A DNA stretch of 64,000 bases from Chloroflexota bacterium (GCA_016235425.1 JACRLC010000008.1:1-64000); one strand, 5' to 3'. Positions 48,408-58,107 are shown, counted from the stretch's first letter. Notes: generated by a model from the letters alone, not told the origin. Numbers and translations: made by a program.

Positions 48408-49886
48408 GTGCCTGAAGAATCCAAGAAACCCGAAGAAAAAAAGGAAGAAAAACCCACCCCCAAGGATAATCTCGTCGAGACGAAGCACTCTGTCCGGATC
48501 GGCGGGAAGGAGATCAAGTACACGGTCACAGCGGGGACAATTGTCCTTAAGGAGGAGACAGCCGATCGTGAGAAAGAGGCGGAGGGGGAAAAGCCTCGGG
48601 CGCAGATCTTCTTCATCGCCTACACAAAGGATGGGGTGAGAGACAGGTCGAATCGTCCGATCAGTTTTTCGTTCAATGGCGGACCCGGTTCATCGTCTGT
48701 CTGGCTTCATCTCGGCGTGCTGGGGCCGCGCCGCGTGGTCTTAAAGGATGATGGCAGCCTGCCCGCGCCGCCGTTCAAATTAACCGACAATCAATTTTCC
48801 CTGCTGGATGAAACCGACCTGGTTTTTATCGACCCGATGAGCACGGGATACTCGCGCCCAGTGGATGGACAGAAGCCAAAGGAATGGCACGGCTTCCGCA
48901 AGGATATCGAACTGGTGGGCGATTTCATTCGTTTGTATGCGACGCGTTATAAACGCTGGCTTTCGCCGAAATTTTTGATCGGTGAAAGTTACGGAACCAC
49001 GCGCGCCGCGGGTCTTTCGGGTTATTTGCAGGATCGGCACGGCATGTATTTGAACGGATTGATGCTGATCTCTGCAGTGCTCGATTTCACCACAATTGAC
49101 TTCAACCTCAACAATGACCTGCCGTATCTCATGTTCCTGCCCGCCTATGCCGCGACCGCCTGGTATCACCGCAAGCTGAGTTTGCAAATGCCCCTGCAAT
49201 CCCTGCTCAAGGAAGTGGAAGCCTTCGCGTTCGGTGAATACGCCGCGGCCCTCCTCAAAGGTAATGCGCTCACACCAAAGGAACGCGCGGAGATCGTCAA
49301 AAAGCTGGCAAGTTACACGGGCATCTCGCCGGAATTCATCGAGCGCACGAATTTGAGAATCCTCGATCAGCACTACTTCAAGGAACTCCTGCGTGATCGC
49401 AACCAGGTCGTTGGCCGCCTCGACAGCCGCCTGCTCGGCAGGGATCGCATCGGTGTGACCGAACGGCCTGAGACTGATCCCCTGCTCAACGCGGTGCTTG
49501 GGCCGTACACCGCCGCGTTCTACGATTACGTGCGCGCCGAACTCAAATTTGAATCCGACCTGCCTTACGAGATCCTCACCGGCAAAGTGTGGCCGTGGTC
49601 GTATGGTGAGTTTGAGAACCAATACGTCAATGTTGCCGAGACCCTGCGCCAGGCCATGACAGTGAATCCGTATCTCAAGATTTTTGTCGCCAACGGATAT
49701 TACGATCTCGGCACGCCGTACTTCGCTACAGAGTACACCTTCAACCACCTCGGCCTCGATGAAAACCTGCGTGATAACGTCACAATGGAATATTACGATG
49801 CGGGACACATGATGTACATCCACATGCCTTCGTTGAAAGGGATGAAACGCGATCTTTCAAAGTTCATCAAGAGCGCGGTGGGATAG
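48408..49886 (+). CDS. Serine carboxypeptidase (peptidase S10)
   Basis: 492 residues, alpha/beta-hydrolase. NGGPGSSSVW (90-99) binds the substrate carboxylate and forms the oxyanion hole; catalytic triad Ser194 (GESYG), about Asp433 (NGYYDLGTP) and His467 (DAGHMMY). Starts GTG with AGGAG six bases upstream. The N-terminus is Lys/Glu-rich (EESKKPEEKKEEKP) with no signal peptide, unlike most S10 enzymes, so location is uncertain; a cytoplasmic or non-classical export route is possible. Followed by a terminator shared with the convergent gene. Confidence 0.88.
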   Translation: MPEESKKPEEKKEEKPTPKDNLVETKHSVRIGGKEIKYTVTAGTIVLKEETADREKEAEGEKPRAQIFFIAYTKDGVRDRSNRPISFSFNGGPGSSSVWLHLGVLGPRRVVLKDDGSLPAPPFKLTDNQFSLLDETDLVFIDPMSTGYSRPVDGQKPKEWHGFRKDIELVGDFIRLYATRYKRWLSPKFLIGESYGTTRAAGLSGYLQDRHGMYLNGLMLISAVLDFTTIDFNLNNDLPYLMFLPAYAATAWYHRKLSLQMPLQSLLKEVEAFAFGEYAAALLKGNALTPKERAEIVKKLASYTGISPEFIERTNLRILDQHYFKELLRDRNQVVGRLDSRLLGRDRIGVTERPETDPLLNAVLGPYTAAFYDYVRAELKFESDLPYEILTGKVWPWSYGEFENQYVNVAETLRQAMTVNPYLKIFVANGYYDLGTPYFATEYTFNHLGLDENLRDNVTMEYYDAGHMMYIHMPSLKGMKRDLSKFIKSAVG

Positions 49887-49887
49887 T

Positions 49888-49929
49888 TCGTCCTTCGACT
49901 ACGCTTCGCTTCGCTCGGGACGAAGCGTT
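49888..49929. repeat. CTTCGACTACG-type dispersed palindrome
   Basis: TCCTTCGACTACGCTTCGCT followed by TCGCTCGGGACGAAGCG; related to 28059-28180 and 63477-63532. Confidence 0.6.
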
Positions 49930-49931
49930 AA

Positions 49932-49974
49932 CCAAAAGATGAGCGGATTTGTCCTCCGCTCATCTTTTGGTTCG
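49932..49974. terminator. Bidirectional terminator, 18-bp stem
   Basis: AACCAAAAGATGAGCGGA (49932-49949) and its exact complement (49957-49974) between the convergent S10 peptidase and NBR1-Ig genes. Confidence 0.85.
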
Positions 49975-49982
49975 CTATACCA

Positions 49983-52900
49983 TTACGGCTCCCAAACGTA
50001 GTGGACGGTTCCAAACAAATAAGGCACGCCATCGAGGTACTCGAAGCCGATGAGCCAGTTCTTCCAGTCAAGGTCGATTCCCGGTGTGGGTGGTTTGAGG
50101 ACCGAGTAGTAATGGATGTTCGTGTATAGCCACGGATCGACAAACATGTTTGCATAGGATGGATCGTCACAATACAACCGGTAGCTGATGTTGAGCACCT
50201 CGGCCATATCCGGCTGGACGATCTGGGCAAAGGTTCCCACATCGGGGGTGCCGCTTGGCCCGGCTCCCCAATTGATCATCTGGGGGTCGGTAAAGATGGT
50301 TCGAGCAGTAATGGTCGTGTAATTGACAGGCATGGCGCCGCGCCAGTAATTTATCCTCGCACTGTGCTTCAGGCTGACCAGTGAAGCAAATTGATTTCCG
50401 TTGGATTGATTCACGGACTGCTTTAATTGGTCTATCAACTGTGTGACACGCGCATCGCCGCAGAAAGACTCGTGGGCCACGTATTCGGTCAGGTAGTAGG
50501 CATTGACCCAGCCTATACTGCCGTCCGGTCGCGCCACCTCCACCCACTGTACGTCACCTGCCATCCTGGTAGGCCCGGTACGCATCACGTTCACTGCATC
50601 CCATGGAAACGACCCAACGATGGGATAATCTGCCCCGGCATCGGACCGAATGTTGAGAACGTCATTCAAGCTAACCAGTATCACTGCATAAGGCCCAATC
50701 AAAGTGACCGGCGTTGGCGTGACGGTGGGGGTGGGAGTAAACGTGGGGGTCAACGTACAGGGAAGCGGCGGTGTGGGAACCGGCAAAGTCTCCGTGCGTG
50801 AGTTATTGGACTCATTGCTTTCCGCGGCCATGTTCGCCGGGTCAACCACTGCCGTGACCGGATTGAAGAAACCGGGACTGCTGGTGACAAAGAAGAGGGC
50901 GATTGTCTCGCCGACTCCCAATCCGCTTACGGACTGCTGCGCCTCATTCACCTGGACCGTAAAGCTGGCCGCCGCGGCCCGGCCCTGATTCTTCACCCAG
51001 AGTCGCACACCGAGCGGATCCTCCGGCATGAGACAGCCCGGATTCTGCAACTCATACCTCATCTGAGTGATCGCCAGATCAGGCACGGGGAAAATCCACA
51101 CGAGTGTCGCAGCGATCTGCTCAAAGACAGCCGACTCAGCCGCCTCGTCGAAGACCGGCGGCGGGGTGAAATAATTGCCCGGATTGATGGAGTGCAGCAT
51201 GAAGCTAAAACTAACGCAGACACTATCCTTCAGGGTCGAATAAGCCGTCCATTGATACAAGCTGCCCGCCGCGCCGTCTGCACCGCGTTCCTTGAGGAAG
51301 TTGATTCCATTGATCACCACCTGCGAAGACTCGATCATTTCGGGCGGGTATCCATATCCGAATGGACTGTTGCAGATGGCGGGGCTTTCGATCACGGACA
51401 GGCTAAGATATTTCTCTCTGAGATTGGTTCCCGGTGCGAATGGCAGATTGATTTTCACGTGGTTGTCATCCTGTTCCATGATCTGGCCCTGCGATGGATA
51501 TTTGAACTGGAATCCGTATTTTGTGTTTGTGTAGGTCAAGCCATTCTCTACTTCGGAGGTGGGAGTCAGCGTGGGCGTGGGAGACGGAGTGAAAGTGGGG
51601 GTGATGATGCTCGCGGCTCGAACAATGCGCGGCGCGCCCCAGATGGCCCTGTCGCCGTATGGATAACCGGTTGCCAGTGTGGACAAAATGAAGCGCACAC
51701 TCTGCCCGGCCAGCGGAGTCAGGTTAATGTCTGCGTTATAGAAGCGCCCATCATTTTGCTCGCGCCAACTCCAAAAGACGCTGGTGGAGCCGGCGGCGGT
51801 CATGGTTTCCAGGCGGAAAGTCACATAGCAATTGGCCCCGTACTCGCAGCCGACGGAAGACTGGAAATGATCGCCCGGCTGTACCGTGAAGGCCGGATAA
51901 ATGCCCTGAATGTAACCGTTGTATTTGAATTGCGGCCCGGTCAAAAGTCCCGGCAGTGCAGCGGCTGAACCGTCTTCCAAATGCGGAGCATCGGATCTGA
52001 CGACAAATCCTGCAATATCGGCATCCACTCCAGGGCAGGGTAACGCGCCTGCGCCATTTTTCCATTGCGCCGCGCAGACGTTCTCCGTGAAGTCATAACC
52101 GGTGTTGACCGGCGCGCCGCCAGAGACGTTGATCTGCAGCCAGAAGGGCATGTCTGCATTCGAGCTGATCCCAAACAACGCACCGGCTGGGTTACTTAAG
52201 ACCCAATTGCCTCGATACAGGCCGCTGGTGGTTGGCGCGGTCATGTTGATCGTCAGGTCCACGCTTTGGCCGGGCGCAATTTGTGCGGGAAGATTAATGG
52301 CTGTGGGCGCGTTCATCTGCCCGCCGCTGTAAAAGATCGCTTTGTAGTCGGTCGTCCACGCGCATGAGCCGACGTTCTTCAAACGCCAGGTCTTGCTGAA
52401 AGCCGCGCCCGGAGCGAAGAGTGTGCCATCCGGCACAGTAATATCGGCCACAAAGGCGGCTTTATCACAACCGGAAGGCACGATGGGCGGAGGGGATGCG
52501 AAAGGCGTCGGAGAGGGCGTCATCGTTGGGTAGGGAACCGGGGTCACCGTGATGGGTGGAGGATTTCCCTCGGCGCGGACAATGCGCGGCGAACCCCAGA
52601 TCGCGCGGTCACCCTCGGCGCTTCCGGTTGCGAGCATCATAAGGACAAAGCGCACACTTTGCCCAGCCAGCGGACTCAGATCCAGGTTGACCTGATACGC
52701 CCGCCGGTCATTCATCTCCCTGCGCGTCCAGAAGGTTTTTGCCTTGCCGGATGTTGTGACGTAATCCAGGCGAAACGTCACGTAGCAGCTTGTTCCATAT
52801 TCGCACCCCACAACCGACTGGAACCGGTCGCCTTGTTGCACGGTGTATTCGGGGTAGGTCGCTTGAATGAAGCCATTGTATTTATACTGCGGCACAGTCA

Positions 52901-53507
52901 GCAGGCCGGGCGTGGTGTAGACCGCACCATCCTCCAAATTTGGATAATTCACCACTTGGGCATAACCGCGATAATCCCCGCTTGTGCCGGGAAACGGCAA
53001 TGGACCCGCCCCGCTTTTCCACTGGGCATACGGGGCGGAAGCAACCAGGTCAAAAGTAACCATTGCTTCCTGCAGCACGTTGATCTCCACCCAAAAGGCT
53101 TTATCTGCCGATGAACCGATCCCGAATACCGTTCCTGATCCATCGCTCAATTTCCAGAATCCACGATAAATCCCCGGTGCAGAGGGCGCGGTCATAACCA
53201 CGGACAGATCCACCCTTTGGCCGGGCGTCACGTGCTTCGGCAGGTTGATCGAAGCGGGTGCGCCCAGGCTGTCCCCGCTTACAAACACGAGGCTGTATGT
53301 TGTGTCCCACGTACAGGAACCAATGTTCTTCAAACGCCAGGTTTTAGTGAATATTGTTCCCGCCGCAAACGGTGTGCCGTCTGGTACGCTCAGGTCGGAA
53401 ACGAACTGAGCCCAGTTGCAATATGTCGCCGCCATTGAATGAAATGCCAATTGTGAAAACAACATTCCCGCCATTAAGATCAAAGAGACAATCTTTCGCC
53501 AACTCAT
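49983..53507 (-). CDS. Large secreted protein with NBR1-type Ig domains, CARDB and SH3-like domains
   Basis: 1174 residues. Signal peptide (to about residue 26, HSMAATY). Then two repeats, each an NBR1-like Ig domain (VPDGTPFAAGTIFTKTWRLK; VPDGTLFAPGAAFSKTWRLK) followed by a beta-sandwich binding domain (QFKYNGYIQ...FRLETMTAAG type). A Thr/Pro linker, a segment of about 190 residues with no assigned fold, a CARDB-like adhesion segment (VWVKNQGRAAAASFTVQVNEAQQ), a further linker, an SH3-like domain (NIRSDAGADYPIVGSF) and a C-terminal domain of about 170 residues follow. No catalytic residues recognised. Likely cell-surface binding. Start ATG 53507 with GGAGG upstream; the ten codons before it are not supported. 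Confidence 0.8.
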   Translation of the reverse strand: MSWRKIVSLILMAGMLFSQLAFHSMAATYCNWAQFVSDLSVPDGTPFAAGTIFTKTWRLKNIGSCTWDTTYSLVFVSGDSLGAPASINLPKHVTPGQRVDLSVVMTAPSAPGIYRGFWKLSDGSGTVFGIGSSADKAFWVEINVLQEAMVTFDLVASAPYAQWKSGAGPLPFPGTSGDYRGYAQVVNYPNLEDGAVYTTPGLLTVPQYKYNGFIQATYPEYTVQQGDRFQSVVGCEYGTSCYVTFRLDYVTTSGKAKTFWTRREMNDRRAYQVNLDLSPLAGQSVRFVLMMLATGSAEGDRAIWGSPRIVRAEGNPPPITVTPVPYPTMTPSPTPFASPPPIVPSGCDKAAFVADITVPDGTLFAPGAAFSKTWRLKNVGSCAWTTDYKAIFYSGGQMNAPTAINLPAQIAPGQSVDLTINMTAPTTSGLYRGNWVLSNPAGALFGISSNADMPFWLQINVSGGAPVNTGYDFTENVCAAQWKNGAGALPCPGVDADIAGFVVRSDAPHLEDGSAAALPGLLTGPQFKYNGYIQGIYPAFTVQPGDHFQSSVGCEYGANCYVTFRLETMTAAGSTSVFWSWREQNDGRFYNADINLTPLAGQSVRFILSTLATGYPYGDRAIWGAPRIVRAASIITPTFTPSPTPTLTPTSEVENGLTYTNTKYGFQFKYPSQGQIMEQDDNHVKINLPFAPGTNLREKYLSLSVIESPAICNSPFGYGYPPEMIESSQVVINGINFLKERGADGAAGSLYQWTAYSTLKDSVCVSFSFMLHSINPGNYFTPPPVFDEAAESAVFEQIAATLVWIFPVPDLAITQMRYELQNPGCLMPEDPLGVRLWVKNQGRAAAASFTVQVNEAQQSVSGLGVGETIALFFVTSSPGFFNPVTAVVDPANMAAESNESNNSRTETLPVPTPPLPCTLTPTFTPTPTVTPTPVTLIGPYAVILVSLNDVLNIRSDAGADYPIVGSFPWDAVNVMRTGPTRMAGDVQWVEVARPDGSIGWVNAYYLTEYVAHESFCGDARVTQLIDQLKQSVNQSNGNQFASLVSLKHSARINYWRGAMPVNYTTITARTIFTDPQMINWGAGPSGTPDVGTFAQIVQPDMAEVLNISYRLYCDDPSYANMFVDPWLYTNIHYYSVLKPPTPGIDLDWKNWLIGFEYLDGVPYLFGTVHYVWEP

Positions 53508-53657
53508 TGAATCCTCCAGCCAGCACGGACAGGTCAATCAAAAACCTTGTCCCCTCTCTTTGTGCTTCGTAATCATCATAGCACGCAGAAAACGCGCAAA
53601 CATTGAGACATCATTACCTTGATTTCAAGGAAACGCTCCGAAACCTGCAAACTTTTG

Positions 53658-53663
53658 TATAAT
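53658..53663 (+). promoter_or_regulatory. TATAAT in leaderless position before pgi/pmi
   Basis: TATAAT at 53658-53663 ends six bases before ATG 53670; no ribosome binding site in between. Confidence 0.65.
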
Positions 53664-53669
53664 TGAACC

Positions 53670-54734
53670 ATGAACCTTGATAACCTCACCCTCTTCAAAC
53701 AACTCGACACCCTGAACATGCTCGGTGAAATTGACGGCCTGCCCGATCAATTAAAGACCGCATGGGATTTGGGACAGACCCTGCCGCTTCTCCCTGCAAT
53801 TGACTTCCAACGCGTGGTCATCACCGGCATGGGCGGATCGGCGATCGGGGCGGACCTCGCATCTGCTTTCGTTATGGACAAATGTCCGGTCCCCGTAATT
53901 GTCCACCGCGATTACGGTTTGCCCGCGTTCGCCAAAGGCAAAGAGACGCTGGTGATTGCATCGTCACACTCCGGCAACACCGAAGAGACGTTGGATGCTT
54001 TTACCGTTGCCTTGAAAAACAAGTGCGCGATTCTCGCGGTCTGCACGGGCGGCGAATTAGCCAAGCGCGCCAAAGAAAACGAACTGCCCCTGTGGTCGTT
54101 CAATCACAGCGGACAGCCGCGCGCCGCGGTGGGATTTTCCTTCGGTTTACTACTGGCTTTGTTTGCAAGATTGAATCTCATCCCCGACCCCGCAAAGGAT
54201 GTGGAAGCCGCGGTCGCCGCGATGAAGAAATCACAGGAACACCTGCGCGCTGACGTGCCCGCCGTGAACAATTCCGCCAAACGTTACGCAGGCCAGTTGA
54301 TGGGACGCTGGGTCACAGTGATGGGCGCGGGGATTCTCGCTCCTGTGGCGCGCCGCTGGAAGGGGCAGATCAACGAGATTGCGAAAGCAGGCGCGAATTT
54401 TGAATTCCTGCCCGAAGCCGATCACAACACTCTCGCCGGAACGCTTCATCCCGAAGAAGTTCTCAACCCGCACACAATGACCCTCTTCCTGCGTTCCCCG
54501 TCCGATCACCCGCGCAACCGCCTGCGCAGTGACCTGACGAAGCAGATCTTCATGGTCGAGGGCCTGAACACGGATTACCTCGATGCACGCGGCGATTCCC
54601 CTCTCGCGCACATCTGGACGTTGATCCTCTTTGGCGATTACATGGCCTATTATCTGGCGATGGCCTACGGTGTCAACCCCACCCCCGTGGAAGCGCTGGT
54701 CAATTTCAAGCACGCGATGAGCGAAGCAAAATAA
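53670..54734 (+). CDS. Bifunctional phosphoglucose/phosphomannose isomerase
   Basis: 354 residues with two SIS domains. GMGGSAIGADL (near 54-64) and SSHSGNTEETLDAF (near 98-111) are sugar-phosphate-binding loops; the catalytic Glu lies in RWKGQINEIAKAGANF and a conserved His in PEADHNTLAG. C-terminal VEALVNFKHAMSE. Interconverts glucose-6-P or mannose-6-P with fructose-6-P in the cytoplasm. The gene's product feeds the phosphohexomutase encoded at 4397. Leaderless-type promoter. Terminator at 54768-54795. Confidence 0.9.
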   Translation: MNLDNLTLFKQLDTLNMLGEIDGLPDQLKTAWDLGQTLPLLPAIDFQRVVITGMGGSAIGADLASAFVMDKCPVPVIVHRDYGLPAFAKGKETLVIASSHSGNTEETLDAFTVALKNKCAILAVCTGGELAKRAKENELPLWSFNHSGQPRAAVGFSFGLLLALFARLNLIPDPAKDVEAAVAAMKKSQEHLRADVPAVNNSAKRYAGQLMGRWVTVMGAGILAPVARRWKGQINEIAKAGANFEFLPEADHNTLAGTLHPEEVLNPHTMTLFLRSPSDHPRNRLRSDLTKQIFMVEGLNTDYLDARGDSPLAHIWTLILFGDYMAYYLAMAYGVNPTPVEALVNFKHAMSEAK

Positions 54735-54767
54735 ACCTGGAAGCGGCGATCAATATGAATCCAAAAA

Positions 54768-54795
54768 ACCGCGGCTACTTCTTCCGTGCCGCGGT
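54768..54795. terminator. Bidirectional terminator after pgi/pmi
   Basis: ACCGCGGC (54768-54775) and GCCGCGGT (54788-54795) with A-run before and CTTTCATTT after, followed by a CTGTCTACTTG word tract. Confidence 0.75.
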
Positions 54796-54837
54796 CTTTC
54801 ATTTACCTGTCTACTTGTTTCCCTGTCTCCCCTTCCC

Positions 54838-57327
54838 TTACGGCTCCAAACACGCAGGAATGGAATCGCTTTGACCGTCCGGGGCTTGTGTGTTTCCATT
54901 CTGGTCGTAAATCTTCACATATTGAATAACGGGGAATTGCTTTAAATTCACCCTCAATACGTCTGCAATGGTATAAGTTGCGCCATTGCTGTTGCACTCG
55001 CCTTTGAGATAAACACGCGCAATGCCGCCTGCAACTTCAAATTTGCTGTAGCCCGTCGCGCCGCTGTAAATGGCAATCCATTTGTAGGTGTTCTTTTCGG
55101 TAAAGCCGGGACCTTTGAAATATTCATCCAGCACAAGTTGCGGGAAATTCGCGGATGATTTCGCCCAGCGCACACCCGCAACTTCATACGGAGGCGTTCC
55201 AGCGTTGTACTTTTTCTGGTCCACAAAATAGACATTGATCTTTGTGTACAGCGGCGTGGCAGTAGGGCGCGGTGTGCGCGTGGCTGTCGGTGTGCGTGAT
55301 GGCGTGCGCGTGGTGGTGGGCGTACGCGTACTCGTGGGAGTCTTCGACGGCGTGGGAGTGTTCGTCACAGTGGAGGTGGGCGTGAAGGATGGGTCGAGGC
55401 AGATCGGTTCCGAGTCTCCTGCGCCATCCGGGTTTTGCGTCTGCCCGAACTGATCGTAGATTTTTACAGCCCGGATATTCCCGAACTGTTTGAGGTTGAG
55501 CGTGATCAAATCTGCGATGGTGAAGTTCTTGCCGCTGGGGGTACATGCGCCGTTCAAATGGACTTTCGCCACATCGCCGCTGACCTCCAATTTTGAATAA
55601 CCGGTAAAGCCGTTGTACAAAGCGATGTATCCCAATGACCTTTCGGTTGAGCCGGGACCTTTGAAATATTCCTTCAGCGCCGCCTCAGGCCGGTTGGCAG
55701 AGGAAGCGGCCCAGCGTTGGCCGGTCACTTCATACGGCGGCGTGTTGGCATTCAACCTGTTTCGATTGGCGAAGTAGACATTGATTTTGTAATACAACGG
55801 CGTGGCGGTCGGGCGGCGCGTATGCGTCGCAGTGGGCGTGCGTGAGGCGGTGGTCGTCCGCGAGGGGGTGAACGTTTTGGTGGGGGTGCGCGTGTTCGTG
55901 GAAGTCTTCGTGACGGTGGGCGTGCGCGTTGACGTGGGAGTCCTCGTCGCTGTGGATGTTCGCGTGGAAGTGGGGGTATTCGTCACTGTGGGGGTGCGTG
56001 TCACAGTGGGGGTAAAACTTGGGGTAAGGGTAACAGGTGTCGGCGGGGTCGGAGTCGCATCTCCAACGTAGACGAATTGAACGGAGTCCGCGCCAACTTC
56101 AAGGGAGGAAACCGCGCCCGGTTCGTCCTTTGTCTGATTTGTGAGTTTGATGAATTCATCCCCGGCGCTGTTGAAGTTGTATTTGCCCACGTAAAGCCAG
56201 CCGTCGCTTGCATAGAAGCGGTTCGGGTAAACGACCTGGTTGATGTAGACGCGGTCGACTTCGGCATTGTGCTGGATGTCGTAAAACGCGCCTTCGCTCG
56301 TGGCATGAATGGCGGGAACGCGGATGTACACTGCGTATTGGCCGGGTGTTGCTCCCTGCGGGAATGCCCACTGACCTGAGCAGGTGGGCGCGGTGACGCG
56401 CGCTTTTGCAAAGCGCATACTGCCGCCCGTCGCGCTGGATGCGGATGCAACGTTCCAGCACGAGGCCGGGCTTTCGCTGAAGCCGCCGCTGCCATCGTCC
56501 ACGATGATGCCGTTGCCCGGCGCGGCGGGAAAATCGAGCGGGTTGCCCGAAGGGAAGATCTCTGCGCCGTAATAGATCAGCGAAGGGTTCGAGACCCACA
56601 ACGACTCGCGCTGGTTGGCGCTCCACGGGTCGGCCTCACTTCCGGTCCAGCCGTACGGGTCAACTGCCTTGCCTGCCGGGTTGACCACGCGCAGATGAAG
56701 GTGAGGACCGGTGGAGTTGCCGGTGTTGCCGCTAAAGCCGATCCATTCACCGTGCTGAAAGAACACACAGCCCGGCGAGGAGCATCCCTGCACAGCCACC
56801 GCGCTCATGTGCCCGTAGGACGTTGAATAACCGTTGGGATGATGCAGCCTCACGTACAGACCGAGACTGACCTTGTGATTCTGCGGGTCCCACCAGCCGG
56901 AGTAAATGACCTGGTCCGTATCTGCGGCGGCATACAGCGGGCGGTAACTCAGGCCATAATCAATGCCATCGTGCCCGTCGTAAGCCAGCCAACTGCCGAG
57001 GCTGTAGGACCAGTAAATGCCGTAGCCCGCATCGCATACGCCGGGTTCAGGGGGAGGCGTACCCGGGGGCGGAGGCTGGGGACAATTCTTGCGCGCCTCC
57101 GCACCGTTGAATGCAACCACGCGTTTATCGGCGACGTAATTCGGGCTGGTATGATCGAAGACCGATTCCTGCGAAGCCGTGCCGGGATAAGGGGGAAACA
57201 AAAACGCGGTCACAGCCTCATCGGGCGCGGCAAAAGCCCCTGTTCCCGAGCCGCGTGCGCCGAGCAGAAGACTCACGATGAAGAGGGCGGTGAAAATTGT
57301 TTTTGTGCGAAATCGGATCACGGCCAT
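54838..57327 (-). CDS. Secreted M23 peptidase with two C-terminal GerMN-like domains
   Basis: 829 residues. Signal/anchor at about 8-32. An M23 (LytM) metallopeptidase domain follows: the zinc-ligand HDGIDYG (near 115) and the paired HLHLRV (near 210) indicate a peptidoglycan endopeptidase. A carbohydrate-binding-like segment comes next, then long Thr/Pro/Arg linkers (TRTPT repeats) and two copies of a domain of about 130 residues with the GerMN pattern (INVYFANRNR..., VSGDVAKVHLNGAC..., and INVYFVDQKK..., VAGGIARVYLKGEC...), each ending in a KIYDQFGQTQNPDG-type motif. Start: ATG 57327 at the head of the hydrophobic segment; an upstream in-frame stretch to 57411 has no homology-like features. 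Confidence 0.8.
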   Translation of the reverse strand: MAVIRFRTKTIFTALFIVSLLLGARGSGTGAFAAPDEAVTAFLFPPYPGTASQESVFDHTSPNYVADKRVVAFNGAEARKNCPQPPPPGTPPPEPGVCDAGYGIYWSYSLGSWLAYDGHDGIDYGLSYRPLYAAADTDQVIYSGWWDPQNHKVSLGLYVRLHHPNGYSTSYGHMSAVAVQGCSSPGCVFFQHGEWIGFSGNTGNSTGPHLHLRVVNPAGKAVDPYGWTGSEADPWSANQRESLWVSNPSLIYYGAEIFPSGNPLDFPAAPGNGIIVDDGSGGFSESPASCWNVASASSATGGSMRFAKARVTAPTCSGQWAFPQGATPGQYAVYIRVPAIHATSEGAFYDIQHNAEVDRVYINQVVYPNRFYASDGWLYVGKYNFNSAGDEFIKLTNQTKDEPGAVSSLEVGADSVQFVYVGDATPTPPTPVTLTPSFTPTVTRTPTVTNTPTSTRTSTATRTPTSTRTPTVTKTSTNTRTPTKTFTPSRTTTASRTPTATHTRRPTATPLYYKINVYFANRNRLNANTPPYEVTGQRWAASSANRPEAALKEYFKGPGSTERSLGYIALYNGFTGYSKLEVSGDVAKVHLNGACTPSGKNFTIADLITLNLKQFGNIRAVKIYDQFGQTQNPDGAGDSEPICLDPSFTPTSTVTNTPTPSKTPTSTRTPTTTRTPSRTPTATRTPRPTATPLYTKINVYFVDQKKYNAGTPPYEVAGVRWAKSSANFPQLVLDEYFKGPGFTEKNTYKWIAIYSGATGYSKFEVAGGIARVYLKGECNSNGATYTIADVLRVNLKQFPVIQYVKIYDQNGNTQAPDGQSDSIPACLEP
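55244..55400 (-). repeat. Thr/Pro/Arg linker-coding repeats, tract 1
   Basis: Degenerate GTGGGCGTGCGC-like repeats (plus strand) encode TPT/TRT linkers between the two GerMN-like domains. This is protein linker, not a CRISPR or satellite. Confidence 0.8.
55800..56050 (-). repeat. Thr/Pro/Arg linker-coding repeats, tract 2
   Basis: Longer tract of the same type (TPTVTRTPTVTNTPTSTRT and on), between the carbohydrate-binding-like segment and the first GerMN-like domain. Confidence 0.8.
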
Positions 57328-57417
57328 TTTTCCACGGTTATTGCGCTTGCCGTTTGAAAGCAGTTGCACCGCGCGCGGGCAGGGTATACGCTTCGCGCAA
57401 CTGCATCCCAAACGGGA

Positions 57418-58101
57418 TTACGGTATCGGCGTTGCCTGTGAAGTTTGCACGGAGGCCAGTGTGGCGAGCACCACCTCGGCCTCCTGGATGCACAGATCGG
57501 CTTCTTCCTTGAACGTTACTTCAAAACCAGTATAAATATTTGCGTCGCCGCCGAGATACGTCACGAACCGGCGCGCGCCATTGAGATAAGCTGTGCTGAT
57601 CTCGAATTCCATCGTTCCGAGTTTGCGTACATCATGGTCCACGTTCATGTTGGACGGCAGGCCGCGTCCCGTTGCCGTGGAGATCACGCAATATTCGATG
57701 CCGCGATGACCGATGGCCGGGAAGCCGTAGCTGTCGGTGGTCAGTGCCCAGATTTCGGGGTCATATTTTACGCGGAAGAAAAAGCCCGGTTTTGAATCGC
57801 CGAGGTACGTCGGTTCCCCGTCCCAGGCCAGCAGGGCGGGTGAGTTTGCGAGCGGTGTTGGCAATTCAAGCGGGGGCAGGGACGTTTCGGTGGCGGTCGG
57901 CCCGGAGGTGGACGATGGCGAAGGCACAACAGACGGTTCTACAACGGTGGGCGTAGGCTGGGGTAGAGTGGGGGACGCAAGGACTTCCGGGGAGAGTTCG
58001 GCAGGCGCGCTGGAATCGGCCGCGCGTTCCGCAATTTGGGTCGCTGGCGCGCCGCAGGATGTCAATAACAAGGCGAGAAGGATTAACAATATTTTCCGCA
58101 T
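57418..58101 (-). CDS. Lipoprotein of unknown function
   Basis: 227 residues. Lipobox LLLTSCG (Cys16), a Pro/Thr/Ser/Ala-rich linker (about 20-85), then a compact domain of about 130 residues (FFFRVKYDPEIWALTTDSYGFPAIGHRGIEYC...) with two or three Cys. I do not recognise the family. It starts six bases after the stop of the TolB-like lipoprotein gene (58108) and the M23/GerMN gene follows, so the three are probably one envelope operon on the minus strand. Confidence 0.7.
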   Translation of the reverse strand: MRKILLILLALLLTSCGAPATQIAERAADSSAPAELSPEVLASPTLPQPTPTVVEPSVVPSPSSTSGPTATETSLPPLELPTPLANSPALLAWDGEPTYLGDSKPGFFFRVKYDPEIWALTTDSYGFPAIGHRGIEYCVISTATGRGLPSNMNVDHDVRKLGTMEFEISTAYLNGARRFVTYLGGDANIYTGFEVTFKEEADLCIQEAEVVLATLASVQTSQATPIP

Positions 58102-58107
58102 TTGGAC

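Noticed and set aside
48780-49823. 347-codon minus-strand frame
   Set aside because: Antisense to the S10 peptidase with an intact catalytic triad.
55240-56050. CRISPR-like or satellite repeats
   Set aside because: Repeats are degenerate, in frame and encode Thr/Pro/Arg linkers of the M23/GerMN protein; there are no regular spacers or cas genes.
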